A stretch of DNA of 64,000 nt from Callipepla californica brunnescens (GCA_023055505.1 JALIRH010000007.1:17911152-17975151), one strand, 5' to 3'. Shown: positions 1-13,235, counted from the stretch's first letter. Numbers and translations: made by a program. The notes: generated by a model not told the origin, from the sequence alone.

Positions 1-2627
1 ATCTGCTACTCTGTGCTCACAGTGTTAGACAGCTGCCTTCGTGCAGAGTCTGTGCTTTGTGCTGTAAAGAAAAGTGTCCTTTCGTCTGATCCTGAAAGAG
101 GACAGCTTTTAGAACTGTCTGTGTTCAGCTGCCCCCTCTACCCGTTCTGCAAACAGGCTGTCCTCTCCCCTTTCAACATTCAAGGTCAAATCTTCAGCTA
201 TCCGAGATCTCATCCTGTTTACACTTTTTTATTTACTTTTTTTTTTTTCCTCTGAAGCACAAGAAGAAAAGAATTCCTCTCTTTTCACTTGCAAACAGAG
301 GCAATATCGGTGCTCCTCCCTGACGTGCTGTACCTTATCTTTGTGCCTGGGGTGAAAGCTAGCATTTAGCTGTCCGCCCACCTTTCCTTTGACAGAACTG
401 CTTCTATCCAAGCCATTTGCCTTTGTGCATGGCACAGACCTCACCCTTCTAAACTGCTGCCCGTTTGCTGTCAACTTGTTGGTGGGATCTGCAGGTGCAG
501 GTGCTCATTAGCTGAACAGTCTCATCCTCATGCAAGAAAGATGATTGCAGGCTCATGTGATTTTGAGAAGAGAAACTGATGTGGTCTTGCCAAAGACGTT
601 TTTGTGAAACCCTTTTTATTTGATTACCAGTGAAAATCTGAGAATGGTGCATGTTTTTAAATCTCCAAGAAGAAAAAAATCCTGCATGGAACATCCTTAT
701 TTAGGGTTAATATGAACCTTTTCAAAGTAAAGCAGGTGTGGTTTTAATGGTTAACAGTGTTTTAGTATAGTGAAGTTTTAGTGCTGTATAATATCATACA
801 GTGTATTTCTCTGCTTATGTATGGCTAACGCTTTTGGACTAGTGTGAGATGAGAAGTCGGAGCTTGCTTCCATTTGTCCATGTTTCACACAGTTAGCACT
901 TTGGAATCCAGGAAAGACCTTTCCCTTCCCTATGTTGCTTCAAAAATCCTAATATCTGCTTATTGTTTTAAATTGTGCATTCACATAGAATGAGGTCACC
1001 CATTGTGCTCCCAGAATAAAATTTGTGCCAAGTGGAAAGCAAAGTACAACCCTTAGATGTTAGTAATAATCTAGACTGAAGCATTCTGACTCTTAATTAA
1101 CAGCCAAGATAGAATGCTTGAACTGTGATTGACGTTTACTGGGCTTTTGGCTGAGCTGCACTGCAGGAGTTGTCCTTCTATTAGCAGTGTACAACAAGGT
1201 CTGCATTGCTATCTAGCTTCCAGTTTAATTAGGAGAGTTGACATGCACTGTCCAAGCTGCTGCACAAACCAGCTAAAATGAAAGGCAATAGCAAGCCTGT
1301 GTTTGAATGCAGGTTTGATTATAGCATTCAAGTGCTTCATATCAGTGATTCTCATGTGTGCCCACACTAGCTGCTCACCAGAGATTTCACTGGAAGACAC
1401 TGAAAAGGAACACATTTGAAGGTTTTGAGACATTCAGATAAACTGAAATCACAGTGATAACATCAGTATGTTTTGTCCTATTTTCTTTTTCATTTAGACA
1501 TGATTTATCAATAGAAATAGAACAGTCACTGAGGGTGAGGACTTTCTGTTTTTCACATCAGTCCAAAGCATTCCCTTACCACACACAGAAACAAAATCAC
1601 AACTTGGCAAAGTTAGAGAAAGACATAGGACTTTGTAACAATTGACTTTGCTTGAAATAGACATGCAGGAAATTAAAGAAGGAAAGATATATTTAGGATG
1701 CATGGAGGTCTCTGGTTACAAACACAAAAATTTCTCATGGAGCAGTTGCAGCAGTTAAAAACTGGAATAAGACTAAAAGGGATGAATAAGTAATGTCCAG
1801 CTCCACACATTCAACTGTAATTACACAGATAAAGAATGGGAATGGTTCTCATCTGATGTATTTATTCAAGTAGGTCAGAACTTTTCTAATGAAGTGTTTT
1901 CCCTCAGGGAACGCGCACTCATCAAAACCAAATGGTACAGTGGAGATCACTCAATTTGTTCAAAGAAAGGACACAGTGCAAGCAGCTTTCTAGTGTACTG
2001 CCAACCGGGTTGTTGGCTCTCTTGGCACTCTCTCCTTGCAGCTGGCAAGGGCTGAGAGCCTGAACAATCTGCCAGCACCCAACTGGAAGCTCTTCAGCAC
2101 TGCTGGCTTCTGCGGGGTGGGGACCAATGCAGAACATCAGCCAGAGGCATCAGAAACCTTCTTTATTCACAGAACTAAGTGATATTTGTTTCTCTTTCCA
2201 CCTTAGAATGAAATCCAGCCTGACTGACAGAGAACTACTCTTCTCTGGATAGATCTATTATTTGACATCTATTTTACAATGACCACTTCCACCATGTTAC
2301 TGTGACATCTATACAGAACCCAACTGTGGTCCTTTCCTCAAAGAATTCACAGTCTGGTTCATATACTCAACAGCAATCATTTGATGTTTACTTAATATTG
2401 TTTGAATTTTAGGACTATTTTCTTTCTGAGTGTAGAAGAAAAATTTAATGTATTGTTTTAACATCAAAGTTCTGGTCAATGCTGTGAATAGGCAACTGTA
2501 GTGTCTCAGAGATTGCTCTTTTACCATTTCAGAGGTATCTGGCAAATACTAAGGTATATGCATACATGCATGTGTTGGATGGCAGAACTGGATGAGCCAT
2601 GTATTCTTGAAAATAATGCCATGATCT
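1..2627. other. HCRTR2 intron 1, unique sequence
   Basis: AT-rich non-coding sequence. I see no exon with matching splice sites, no recognised repeat and no protein similarity in the short reading frames. By position it belongs to the large first intron of HCRTR2. Confidence 0.6.
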
Positions 2628-3145
2628 TCATAGAATTATAGAAAGGTTTAGGTTGGAAGGGACTTCAATGATCACCTAGTTCCAATCTTTCTGCCATGGC
2701 CAGAGTTGCGATCCACTAGGTTAGGCTGGTATCCATAGTCTCTCTGGACAATCTGTTCCAGTGCCTCACCACCCTCTGAATAAAGAATTTCCTCTTAACA
2801 TCTAACCTAAATCTCCTCTCTATTCCTCCTTGTCCTATCACTATCATCCCATGTAAAATGTTTGTCTCTTTCCTGCTTATAAGCTGCCTTCAAGTTCTGA
2901 AAGGCCACAATGAGCTCTACCCTGAGCCTTCTCCAGGATAAAGAAACCCAACTCCCTCAGCCCTTCTTCACAGGAGAGGTAGTCCAGTCCTCTGACATAT
3001 TTTTGGTCCTTCTGAGAATCAGCTCCTACATTTCTACATCTTTCTTGTTCTGGGGACCTCAGGTCTGGGTGCAGTACATCAGATGGGGCCCCATGAAGGC
3101 AGAGTAGAAGGGGATAATAACCTCCCTCTCCCTGTTGGCCATTTA
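2628..3145 (-). mobile_element. CR1 LINE fragment, 3' part, minus strand
   Basis: Read on the minus strand, this is the 3' portion of a CR1 element. On the + strand it opens with the inverted terminal motif TCATAGAATTATAG and continues with the usual CR1 landmarks: 'ggttggaagggacttcaatgat', 'tccagtgcctcaccacc', 'ctcagcccttcttcacaggag' and 'ggggcccc'. It is 5'-truncated and diverged, with no coding capacity. Confidence 0.9.
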
Positions 3146-5092
3146 AAGCCCAGTCTACCAGAAACTGAACAGGGACTTAGATACCTTTCCCTCAGTTTTT
3201 CTAATTCTGTTTTATGCTGACAGATGCATTTTGAAACGTATGATTCCAAAGCTGTCCAGCTTTTCAGCTCTGGAGCTCACTTTTTTTTTTTTTTTTTTTT
3301 TTCCTTTTAACAAGCCTCAAAGGTTTAAATTTGAATGACAGCGAAGTGTGAAATTTTTTAAGGTAATATTATGTGCACCATGACAGCTACATTAAAGATC
3401 CTTCCATCTCTAATGTAAAGTATGTACGGGGATTTTGTAGGTTTTCATCATTACTATGGATAGACAAATCAATAAAAGTGCATCTTTAAAATTTAAAACT
3501 GATCAGTCTGTGTTAATCTATGTAGTAGACTCTGGAAACTGTGTGAGAATAACTTCTGCTTCATCCAGAATTGACCAAAACCAACATATTTGGAAGACTG
3601 CTTGCAGTGTACCTGACCTTCCAGTAAAAACTCCCATTCCATTAGGCTGTTAATTGCCTAAGATTATGTAATGCGGCTGAGTTAGAAAATGAATTCTGTG
3701 CCAATTAGATGATTGTGCTATTACTCCCAATTGTAATTTGTACAGATAAGCTTCTAGCAAGCAGAATTTAGTTCTTATGTTCTTCTCTTGCACTGTAATA
3801 ATGAGGCAGTATGTAAAATGTAGAAACAGACAGCCTACAGCTCCAGTTCATAATTCCTTTTAAAAGCCAGAGTAGAATAGAACACTTGGTAGCTACTTGA
3901 TAGAAAACACCCCCAAAATACACTGTGGAAGGCACACTGTGCTATGTATGTGTGTGTTTTTTTCTTTTTTGTTTTGTTTTTGTTTGTTTGTTTGTTTGCT
4001 TGCTTGCTTTTGTTTTTAATGTAGACTCAGTGAGAGACAACAGTACATTTCAGCTAGGCTGACAATCAAGAAAATATTTTACAATTACATTTTTGCATTG
4101 CTATTCAGATATATTTTTTGTTGTTCTGGTGTTACCTAGAATCCTTCAAGAAAAAAAAAAAGAAAAAAAAAAAGAAAAAAAGCAAAGGAAACAGCACATT
4201 TAGATTTGTTTATGTGTGATACATGAGCTACACATATAGCACATGCTCCTTCTGTCATGCTTCAGTGATTTTTGTTGATGGGTGTCTAGTCTGTTCTATG
4301 AGGAGAAGCTGTCACCTCACAAACAGGGTTTGTAATTCCTTTGGAGGTGCAGTCTAGATCATGATCCATCATTTCTGCTGCCACTTAATATATTCAAGGA
4401 TAGTTCTTCTCTGCTGGGCATGGTAGGAATATTTTCAATATTTTCATTATATTTTCATTACAATAACCATTGTATCAGAAGTATCTGTTGTTTTGTATCG
4501 CTCTATTACTTTCTCAGTGTAACCCTGATCTTATGTTAGACTTTTTTTTTTTTTTTTGATAGGATGAGTACTCAAAGAAATGAAGTAATGTTTGACTTCA
4601 GAGTTTAGTAGTGGATAAGAGATTGACAGCATAGGAACTAGATGTCATCTTTCTATTCACAGAAGAAATTTCTGTTTTACATCTTTTGTTCTCTCTGCTG
4701 GTTTAAAAAACCTCTAATTATATATCCTCTGCAATTTACTTGAAGTGCTTTGCATCCCTCCATCAAGATCATCAATGAAGTTATTGAAAGACTCTTAGAA
4801 AGCTTTTCTAAGATAAATAAAATAAGCTTGGACTTAGGCACCTAATTTTTAGACTCTTATGTTAAAGCAAAAGAGTTCTCAGTCAAGAATAATTAAAATG
4901 ATTTCAGTGACAGTATTTTTGTACTGATTTACATTGATTTACTGTTTGAACAGGGGCTCTAGTGGAATCTCATTTTGTAGATTATTTGCTCAGCCTTCAT
5001 TTCAACATGATCATCTTGATAGAGACTCCACCACTAAGACTTTAATGAATAGTAGGTACTGTCATCACATGCAAAAGAACAAGGGAGAGATT
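3146..5092. other. HCRTR2 intron 1, AT-rich with simple repeats
   Basis: Non-coding. It holds a T22 run (3281-3302), a TTTG-rich microsatellite (3971-4016) and an A-rich tract interrupted by single Gs (4150-4182). No exon is recognised. Confidence 0.6.
3971..4016. repeat. (TTTG)n microsatellite
   Basis: Imperfect repeats of GTTT/TTTG pass into TTGC units. Similar tracts recur at 9328-9383, 12021-12057 (as AAAC) and 23055-23084. Confidence 0.85.
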
Positions 5093-5160
5093 TCATAAAA
5101 TTGTAGAATATCCTAAGTTGGAAGTGACCCTGGCTCCACACAGGATCATCCAAAAATCCA
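5093..5160 (-). mobile_element. short CR1 3'-end fragment, minus strand
   Basis: 'ttcataaaattgtagaatat', then 'aagttggaagtgaccct' and 'ggatcatcca', match the inverted CR1 3' terminus. Only about 70 bases are recognisable. Confidence 0.6.
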
Positions 5161-7874
5161 AAAATGTAAAAGACAAAATCTTTATGACTAGTGTTTATAA
5201 CCATGTAACTTCTCTGTGACCATATTTTCAGTCAATATATGATGATAATGCGTTTCTGAAGCAAAATAGAGCCATTGAAGCTTAGTATAATGGGGAAAAA
5301 GATATAACACTTTGTTTATATTCAAGTGGGATTTATTACCAAAAAAAAAAAAAAAAGAGAGAAGACAGTGTGCCTTTAATTATGTAAGGAAAGGTCATGT
5401 ATTGGTGTTTGAAGAAATTACAGTTATATTTTTACCAAGAAATCCAGTTGGAGGATGACCAAACATACAAGATGATCAAATAAACAAGAGGTTGACAATG
5501 CTTTTGAAGTGTTATGAAAGTAATTTAGGTCTTCTGTAAAGAATAAATTGACAGCTGAACCAGCTATTCACCAATGAAAGGATAGCAGCATAATGTTTAA
5601 TATGCTCAAGAAAGTGTAAGGTTTACAGGAGGCAAGAAGCTGCATTTTATATCTGGAGATTTCATATTGTTTTCATACTCATCTTCAAATACATTGAGCT
5701 ATGCTCCTTGAATAGGTGGAATTACAGTCTTTAATTAAAATGCCCTGGGGCACAAAACCAAAAGGGATTCAATCTGAACATGAAAAATACCAATCTAAAA
5801 CCCTCACTGCACTGTCCTATCCTCAGGACTATGAAGTATATGAAGTTTTCTTGATAAACTGAAAATAGTAGTACCTTCCTTAAATTTTAACTTTGCTTTT
5901 AATTCTTGAGTTTTAGTCCTTCTGGATACTTTCCTACGAGGCTTCGTGGAAGGAGGGAGTGGACGGGGAGTGCTTGGAGTGTGGGTGCTGAAAAAACTTC
6001 ATTAGAGCAGAACTGTCCTCAACGGGGAAAACCTGCACAAGTTTTCTCAAGCAGTTACTGCCTGACAACTCGAGCTAGTTCGCAGTCTTTCACTGACACT
6101 GTGTGGACGAGGCAAGAATAGCAGTCGTTTTGGTCAATACTCTCGAGTCTGGAGGGAAAATAAATAAATAAATAAATAGATAAATAAAAGGACATGAAAG
6201 CATCTGCTGTAAGAAATTTTAAAATGAGAAAGAGATTAGAAGAGTAAGATTACTTAATAACCATTGAAAAATTGCTCCTCTCTGTGAAAACTGGTTTGCT
6301 TATTTTTGTTTGTGGAAAAGTTATTAACTAGAGCCTTGAATATTTTTATTAAATGAAAACTGAAATACAGAAACTGAGTTCCAGTACAGCATTTTCAGTC
6401 TGGAAGCACAATAAAGGAGAATTTTTCTCAGTTTATCTCCCAGTGTTTTATTGAACCTGTGAGCCTCTCTTCTTCGCTGCTCATGTTAATGCATTTTCTC
6501 CCACCTTCTTCTTCTCCCACATTCATAGCTGGGAACAACCCAGGTTGTGTAAAAGGTTTGGACTAATTCAGAGCTAAATTTACCAGTTCATAGATCTGCT
6601 GAAGAGCCCAGTTTGGGCCACCACAAGACGCTCTAGCTAAACAGGCAACCCATTAAGTCTGGGTTGTCTCCCATTTTTTTTTCTTAGGAAGACTGGTGCT
6701 GGCCTCATCTTTCATGATTTTGGAGTACTTCTCGGAAAAATCCACTTCCAGTTGAAAATTGTTCCTACCTTTCTCATAATTGCTTCTCTTCTCAAGGGTC
6801 AGTAAGAACTCTGCTAATGTTTGCCATTCCCTCTGTGTAGTCAGATGTTGCACTTCAGCAAGACATCTTTCTCTGGTACATTCCTGTAGGATTTGCACAG
6901 GATCTGCATGCCTTCGCTTCTCTGTTGAGCTATTTGTGGTGAAAATGCACGCTGAATGGAATGAGAGTGGAGAGCATACAAAATTATTTTGTTAGGATAC
7001 TTGATTGCATCTAATGCAATGTACTGCCATAAAATAATATTTTTGAACATCCCCTAGAGAGCTTTTCTTAGTTATCTGCTAGATCACTGGTGTGGCTGTG
7101 AAGTTCATGTCCAGGGCAAGTGAACAAACTTGTACCAAACAGTAGACTCAGAAAGACATCCAGTCTAGAAAGAATACATTGAACTAACTTGCTGTCACTT
7201 ATACCATTCTGCCTTGTTCAGAGAACTTGAATCAAATCCTTGCAGTTCTGTTAGTTCTGTTTATCATGGAAAGGATAAACAGAAAGGAAAACTTTGTCAG
7301 TGTGCAAGCAGTATGAACGCAGTACTTCAGCCAGCAGAGGGCAATGAGTGGGGGGAAACGTCTTTTAAAATCCTTTCTTTTTAACGGCTTTTTTTTTTTT
7401 ACAGCCAGGGAATAAGTCTCTGGGAGATTTCTTAATTATTATGGTAGTATGTAAGCATGCTAATTAAGTTGCTATCGCACTGTACATCATACAAAGAATG
7501 GAAAATGGGCTGTGCTGTAAAGAATGCATGAGATCAGACAGGTATATGCACAAAAAGAAATCCAGGGTAACAAATCATCTCTCATTTCTATGTTTGTAAA
7601 TTATTACTTTTTTCACCTTTCAGGAGTCTCTTGCCCCTGTAAATTAGAATTCAAAGGAATTCAGACTTACTTTCTGTATATTGGTTTTGCCTCCTGTGCA
7701 CTGCTACTCCCTAAGCAGTAAGGAGTACAGTCCTTTTTATTTCTCTGAGGAGCAGCAAGTACTGAAGTTCATATAAATTCCATCTTTGTTAAGCTAGTGT
7801 GATCTGGAAGGCTTAGCACAGAGCTGTGAATTAGGATTCTAAGTTTCTTGTTCTGTGTCTGATTTTCTGAGAGA
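5161..7874. other. HCRTR2 intron 1, with a local CpG cluster
   Basis: Mostly AT-rich. About 5937-6145 contains nine CpG dinucleotides in roughly 210 bases, unlike its surroundings (see findings). A (TAAA)n microsatellite lies at 6157-6189. No exon is recognised. Confidence 0.5.
6157..6189. repeat. (TAAA)n microsatellite
   Basis: About eight near-perfect AAAT units with one GATA interruption. Confidence 0.85.
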
Positions 7875-9128
7875 GATAGATGACGTGGGTACCGAGCTCT
7901 CTGTCATATTTGAAAAATCATGGCTGTTAGGTGAAATCTCCAGTGACTGGAAAAAGGGAAACATTACTCTCATTTTTAAGAAAAGTAGAAAGATGACCTG
8001 GGGAACTACAGGCCAATGAGCCTCACCTCTCTGCTTGGGAAGACCATGGAGCAGAGCCTCCTGATTACCACGTTAAGGCACACACAAGACAAAGATATGA
8101 TCCAAGACAGCCATTATGGCTTCACCAAGGGCACATCTTGCCCAACCAGTCTGCTGGCCTTCTATGATGAAGTGACATCATTGGTGGACAGGGGAAGGGC
8201 AACTGATGTCATCTGCCTGGACTTCTGCAAAGCCTTTGATACAGTCCCTCACCACATCCTTCTCTCTAAATAGGAGGGGTATGGATTTGAAAGATGGACT
8301 GTTCAATGGATCAAGAACTGGTTGTCTGCTTGCAGCCAAAGGGTTGTGATCATTAGTTCTATGCCTGGGTGGAGGACAGTCATGACTGGTGTCCCCCAAG
8401 GGTTGATCTTGGCTCCAGTGCTTTTCAACATCTTCATGAGTCAACTTCAACTTAGACAAGAGAATCGAGTCCAACCTCAGCAAGTTTGCAGAAAACACCA
8501 AGCTCAACAGTGCAGTCGAAACATTGGAGGAAAGCAAAGCCATCCAGAGGGACAGACTGGAGAAGTGGACCTGTCTGAACCTAATGAGGTTCAACAAGGC
8601 CCTATCTGGAGTACTGTGTCCAGGCCTGGAGACTCCAGCACAAGAAAGACACAGAGCTCTACACAGAACACAGAACAGTTCAAGAGGAGGGCTACTAAAA
8701 AGATCAGAGGGCTGGAGCACCTCTCCTATGAGGAGATGTTGAGGGAACTGGGCTTGTTTAGCTTGGAGAAGAGAAGGCTCATGATGGACTTCCAGTACTT
8801 GAAGGGAGCGTATAAACAGGAGGGGGGATGGCTGTTTACATGCATTGATAGTGGTAGGGTAAGGAGGAATGATTTTAAACTAAGACAGTGGAGATTTAGG
8901 TTAAATGTCAGGAGAAAGTTTTTCACTCAGAGAGTGGTGATGCACTGGAACAGGTTGTCCAGAGAAGCTGTGGATGCCCCATCCTTGGAGGCATTCAAGG
9001 GCAGGCTGGATGTGACTCTGGAAGCCTGGTCTAGTGGCTGGTGACCCTGCCCATGGCAGGGGGGTTGAAACTTGCTGATCTTTGAGGTCCTTTTCAACCC
9101 AGGCCATTCTATGATTCTATGATACTGT
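7875..9128 (+). mobile_element. CR1 LINE, reverse transcriptase part to 3' end, internally deleted
   Basis: CR1 non-LTR retrotransposon in sense orientation. Translation near 8005-8270 gives CR1 reverse transcriptase landmarks: [17 protein letters not shown] text, then YGFTKGTSC and the polymerase stretch [15 protein letters not shown]. Further down, [16 protein letters not shown] is visible at about 8392-8440. A TAG at 8271-8273 breaks the frame. Near 8600 the text jumps from 'ttcaacaaggcc' to 'tggagtactgtgtccaggcc', which are far apart in complete CR1 copies, so an internal segment is missing. The 3' end is intact, with the terminal repeat 'attctatgattctatga' at about 9105-9122. It is inactive and lies in HCRTR2 intron 1. 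Confidence 0.92.
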
Positions 9129-11570
9129 ATGACCTTTGAGAACTTCTGTTCTGTGCTTTACTTCCCGTACTTCAGGAATGAAAATAGTTTGTCTTCTTTT
9201 TATCTCTCTGAGGTTTTGTTTGCTGATACTTTTAGAAAGCTCTGAACATAACAAGCAAAATGTAACAAATTGATTTCTGGCATGCTTGTTACCAGTGAAA
9301 TGGAACTTATATTAGTTTACTTTGTGGATTTTTGTTTTGTTTTGTTTTTTGTTTTTGTTTGTTTGTTTGTTTGTTTGTTTTTTCCAGAAATAATGTTTAT
9401 GTTCAGGTGTCTTCCCAAACATGTCAGCATAAGATTGAGAACAGACCTTGTAATAAAGCATGAGCTTTATGACTTCCCTGCTTACACATTGGCATGTTCG
9501 GGCACTGACATCCTTTGCTGAAAAATATGCATTTGTCTGAATCAGGTAGAATGTAGAACAGTTGAGACTACAGCATGAGAACAAAGTAGTTGATCGACAA
9601 CTTTTGAAGCAACATTTTATATATATTTTTTGCCTGTTGATAAAAGGAGTAAAAAGTACAGAAAGACATTGCCACTTAACTTTCGTTTAAGTACAAGACA
9701 GGACTCAACTTTCTGAATGAATTATATTCAAGACAAAGAACAAACTGCAAGTAAATTCACAAATTGTCAACTGAAAGTGAGATGATTGCAGCTTTTATCC
9801 TCAACACTGCATTCCCAAATGAAAACAACATTCCAAAAGTGCAGCAATGTGTTATCTCCCCTGTTACTAAAACTGATCAGCAGTAAACAAAAATTAAGAG
9901 TCCTGAAGCTGTAGAATCTGAAAAGAAAATTGAGTAGATATATAATAACAGTCATTATGTATCTTATCTCACTTACATCTGTGAAGTGTTGCCACAAGGA
10001 AAAGCCTTTTGTTATTGCTGCCCATGTACCTAAGAACAGTTCTAGAAAGAGCAGCAAAAGAGAAGTAGATTGGACTCTGGAAGATTATTTTCTTTTTATG
10101 AAAGGAATCATGACTCAACATTGCAGCACATTCAAGAGAGGCATTATATGTTCACCTGTAACAGGTTTTAAAATGCAAACTTGCCAGCGGTGGCTTACTG
10201 GTGCTTCTGATGCAGTTGGATTGGTATTAAGACTTAAGCAAGACAAGATTTGTGAAGAAATATGTTTTCTTAGATCAACTGATATTAGCTGGGAGTTGGG
10301 CACAAGGTTTCAGGCACACCATGATTCTTAGGATCTGAAGAAGCATCTGATCACAAGAACTTATGTGACTTAAAGGCTGTATTTCTTTTTTTCCAGCTGT
10401 GTTAGTTTAATAAGAGAATGGTTTAACTCTACCTGATTCTGTTTTATAGCTCTTGAGGACCCTTCTAACTCTTCTCCATGGCATTCCGTGATCTGTTTAG
10501 TATTTCTAAATTAAGCATAGTGCCATATCCTGACAGCTTAAGGAGACTTTGAGTCTTCATCTAGATTTGTATGATGGATGGAATAATGTTCACAGGAGAA
10601 GAATCTTTGATATACAGTTAAATGCACTATTTTCTTACAAGAATTGTACTGTGGCACTTCAAGAAAATGTTGAGTATGAGTCTTCAAAGAGCTTTTGGTG
10701 AATCTAAAATGTTCAAAAGATATTGATTGTTAAGATCTCTCATGGGATCACTATTAAAATTATTACAAAATCTATTTTTATGCTAGTTTCTCAGACTTAA
10801 TCTTGGCATTTTTAATGTATTACCTTATGAATTTATTGCATCCATGTTATGTTATTTGTTTCATCTGAAAAAGCCTTTAAAAATTGAAAAAGATAAAATG
10901 AGAGAAAAGACACAAAACAAGCTTTAAAGGCACATCTTTCTGAGTATCTTCTACATACTGTTTTTGATTACAACACTCATGGTCAAAAACATACTACATT
11001 TAAAGTGTATTACTCTTAATACTGCAAAAAACTACATTAATTTACTTACCTCAAATCTTAGATACTTTTTTTCCCAGGCAAATGCTACAAATTCTCTACA
11101 AATGCAATAGACACATTATGTCCAGCAGAACTGTTCTTTAAATTGTTGTTTTCATGATACAGTATGTAAGTCTCTATGCAGCAATTTGAATCAAGCATCA
11201 CAATAGCATAAGAAAAAGATAAACCTTTACAGATGTAGATATGTATTACTATGGAATAGAGCCAATGGGTTAAATTAACATGAAGAAAGAATGAATAGTT
11301 AGCAAAAGTAGTACTTGCAGTACAATAAGCTACTTTATTATACATCAGATATTTTCTCTCTGTCATGATTTATTGAGAATATCTCTACATTAACCTTTTT
11401 TTCTTTTTTTCCTCTCTGAAGGAAAACACACAGCTTCTACACCAAACAACATACTCAAATGTTTATTAAACAAGGGAAAACATTTACTTAATTCTGACTG
11501 AGAGATGTTTTAGTGTTAAAAATATACCCTAAGACATTTCCAGCTCACTAACTTCTCTTTCCAAATTCAG
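9129..11570. other. HCRTR2 intron 1, 3' part
   Basis: AT-rich intron ending in a good acceptor (pyrimidine tract then 'ccaaattcag' at 11561-11570). It contains a TTTG microsatellite at 9328-9383. A 133-codon + strand frame at 9930-10331 has no recognisable domain and starts at a non-specific site. Confidence 0.6.
9328..9383. repeat. (TTTG)n microsatellite
   Basis: TTTG/GTTT repeats, mixed T-run lengths at the 5' side and about six perfect GTTT units at the 3' side. Confidence 0.85.
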
Positions 11571-11749
11571 TTTGTATTGCAGTGTGGAAGAATCATCACA
11601 TGCGAACAGTAACCAACTATTTCATAGTGAATCTATCTCTGGCTGACATTCTGGTCACAATTACTTGTCTTCCAGCAACTTTAGTAGTGGACATCACAGA
11701 AACTTGGTTCTTTGGGCAGCACCTCTGCAAAGCAATTCCCTACTTACAG
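11571..11749 (+). CDS. HCRTR2: HCRTR2 exon 2 (TM1 end, ICL1, TM2, ECL1, TM3 start)
   Basis: 179 nt, between acceptor 'ttcag' and donor 'CAG|gtatta'. It enters after one base of a split Val codon (human V75) and ends in phase 0. The product begins (V)CIAVWKNHHMRTVTNYF and contains the TM2 signature NLSLAD with the conserved Asp, then TITCLPATLVVD with T111. It ends at IPYLQ, where the last residue is human Q134, a ligand-pocket position. The Cys of HLCKA is the TM3 cysteine that pairs with ECL2. Compared with human there are only a few conservative changes (for example Ser to His before LCK). Confidence 0.97.
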
Positions 11750-12020
11750 GTATTATTCTACCATGTTTGTATACATTGTCCATGTTACAAAAAAAGATAA
11801 AGAGCTATAGCATCTTATTAATGGTGATAATGCAAAGAATGTCTGTCACAACTGCTGAAGTAGATACCTCAGGATACCTACAGAGCATTAAAGCACTTTT
11901 CCATTTGTGAATAAATTTGTGCTTAGTGAATGTAGTTAGACTTGGGCAATGCACCTTCTGCGTCATTTGTCTGATGCTCTTCACTTTTTGTGACCTTTTT
12001 AACAACTCAGAAGAGAGATG

Positions 12021-12057
12021 AAACAAAACAAAACAAACAAAAAAACAAACAAAAAAG
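12021..12057. repeat. (AAAC)n microsatellite
   Basis: Imperfect AAAC/AAAAC repeats. Confidence 0.8.
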
Positions 12058-13014
12058 CCCAGCAATAGAATTACATAATGAATTTTACTCTGTATGGGGA
12101 TCAAAAAAGCTACACAAGTATTGAGAACATAGAATGTGAACTTCTGAACAAGTCTGAAGGGAGTCTATGTCTACATACATGTTTAATGACTTATTTTGTA
12201 TTCTTTAGAGGTAGTCAAAGTGTCCTGGGATCCAATCACATTGACTACGCTTAACATACTTGATCAAACCTTCTGTATTCCACTCATTACCAATGGACTT
12301 AAGTAGTCATGAGACCACTTGTACCAATACAATTGACAGATACCTTTTCTAAGTATAGCTGTTCAGGTGAACTCACTGGGCGTACTAGAATAGAAGCCTA
12401 CTTGGCCTTTTAGTCATTATAAATCAAAAGAATTAAGTATAACTCTGAATGCACATAGGTGATGTCTCTGTGCCTCAAGCATTATCTGTATTTTCAGTAA
12501 AGACCTTTATGTTCAGACTGAAAACCCACACTGTCAAGAGCAACAGTTCTTCAGCGAGTATGTCTTCTACTGGATAGTATCAAAAGCACAAAACTTGTTT
12601 CAAAGCCTCCATTCTAATGCCAGAAAATCTGAAGAGAAAATGAAATGATCACTGAACAGAGCAACCAAAGTGATAGGTTACTTGCTATGCTGAATAGAGG
12701 GCTAAAATCACATAGTCTGCTTTAAGTTGATTGGTTTATTGTTTTTCTTTTCATGAGATTCTAGATTTCCATTGTCCCTTTGAAAATTAAAAAGGCAAAG
12801 CAGTACTACTTATATTTAAATATAGCAGAAAGAAAAAGAATATTAAAAATTCTTCTTCAAAGAAATAATGATCTAAATACTTGACTGTTTTAGAATAAAT
12901 TTTTCATATGTTTTGCAAGTTCTAAGTTGCATGTATTTATTCTTTCAGAATCTAACTCTGTTACTCCTAGGCTGGGGTAGCACCATAATATGTGTGCACT
13001 GTATACAGATCTAA

Positions 13015-13235
13015 GATATAGAAATATAAGGAAAAATTTATTCCCTGTGAGGGTGGACAAACACTGGAACAAGCTTCACAGAGAGCTGTCTGATGCCCCA
13101 CACCTGTCAGTATTCAAGGCATTTAGATAATACCATTAATAATATACTTTAATTTTTGTTTTGTGCTGAAGTGATCAGGCAGATGGACTTGATGATCTTT
13201 GTTGATCCTTTACAACTGAACTATTGTTATCTATT
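13015..13235 (+). mobile_element. CR1 3' fragment, plus strand
   Basis: The landmarks 'aaggaaaaatttattccctg', 'gtggacaaacactggaacaagc', 'ctgatgccccacacctgtcagtattcaaggc' and 'ggacttgatgatctttgttgatcctt' are typical of the last 200 bases of CR1. It is diverged and lacks a clean terminal repeat. Confidence 0.85.

Noticed and set aside
8178..8720. 180-codon minus-strand frame
   Set aside because: Shadow of the sense CR1 reverse transcriptase region at 7875-9128.
8322..9044. 240-codon plus-strand frame as a host gene
   Set aside because: It is the degraded CR1 ORF2 with an internal deletion, not a host protein.
9930..10331. 133-codon plus-strand frame in HCRTR2 intron 1
   Set aside because: No similarity to HCRTR2 exon 1 or any domain, AT-rich codon use, no supported splice sites.
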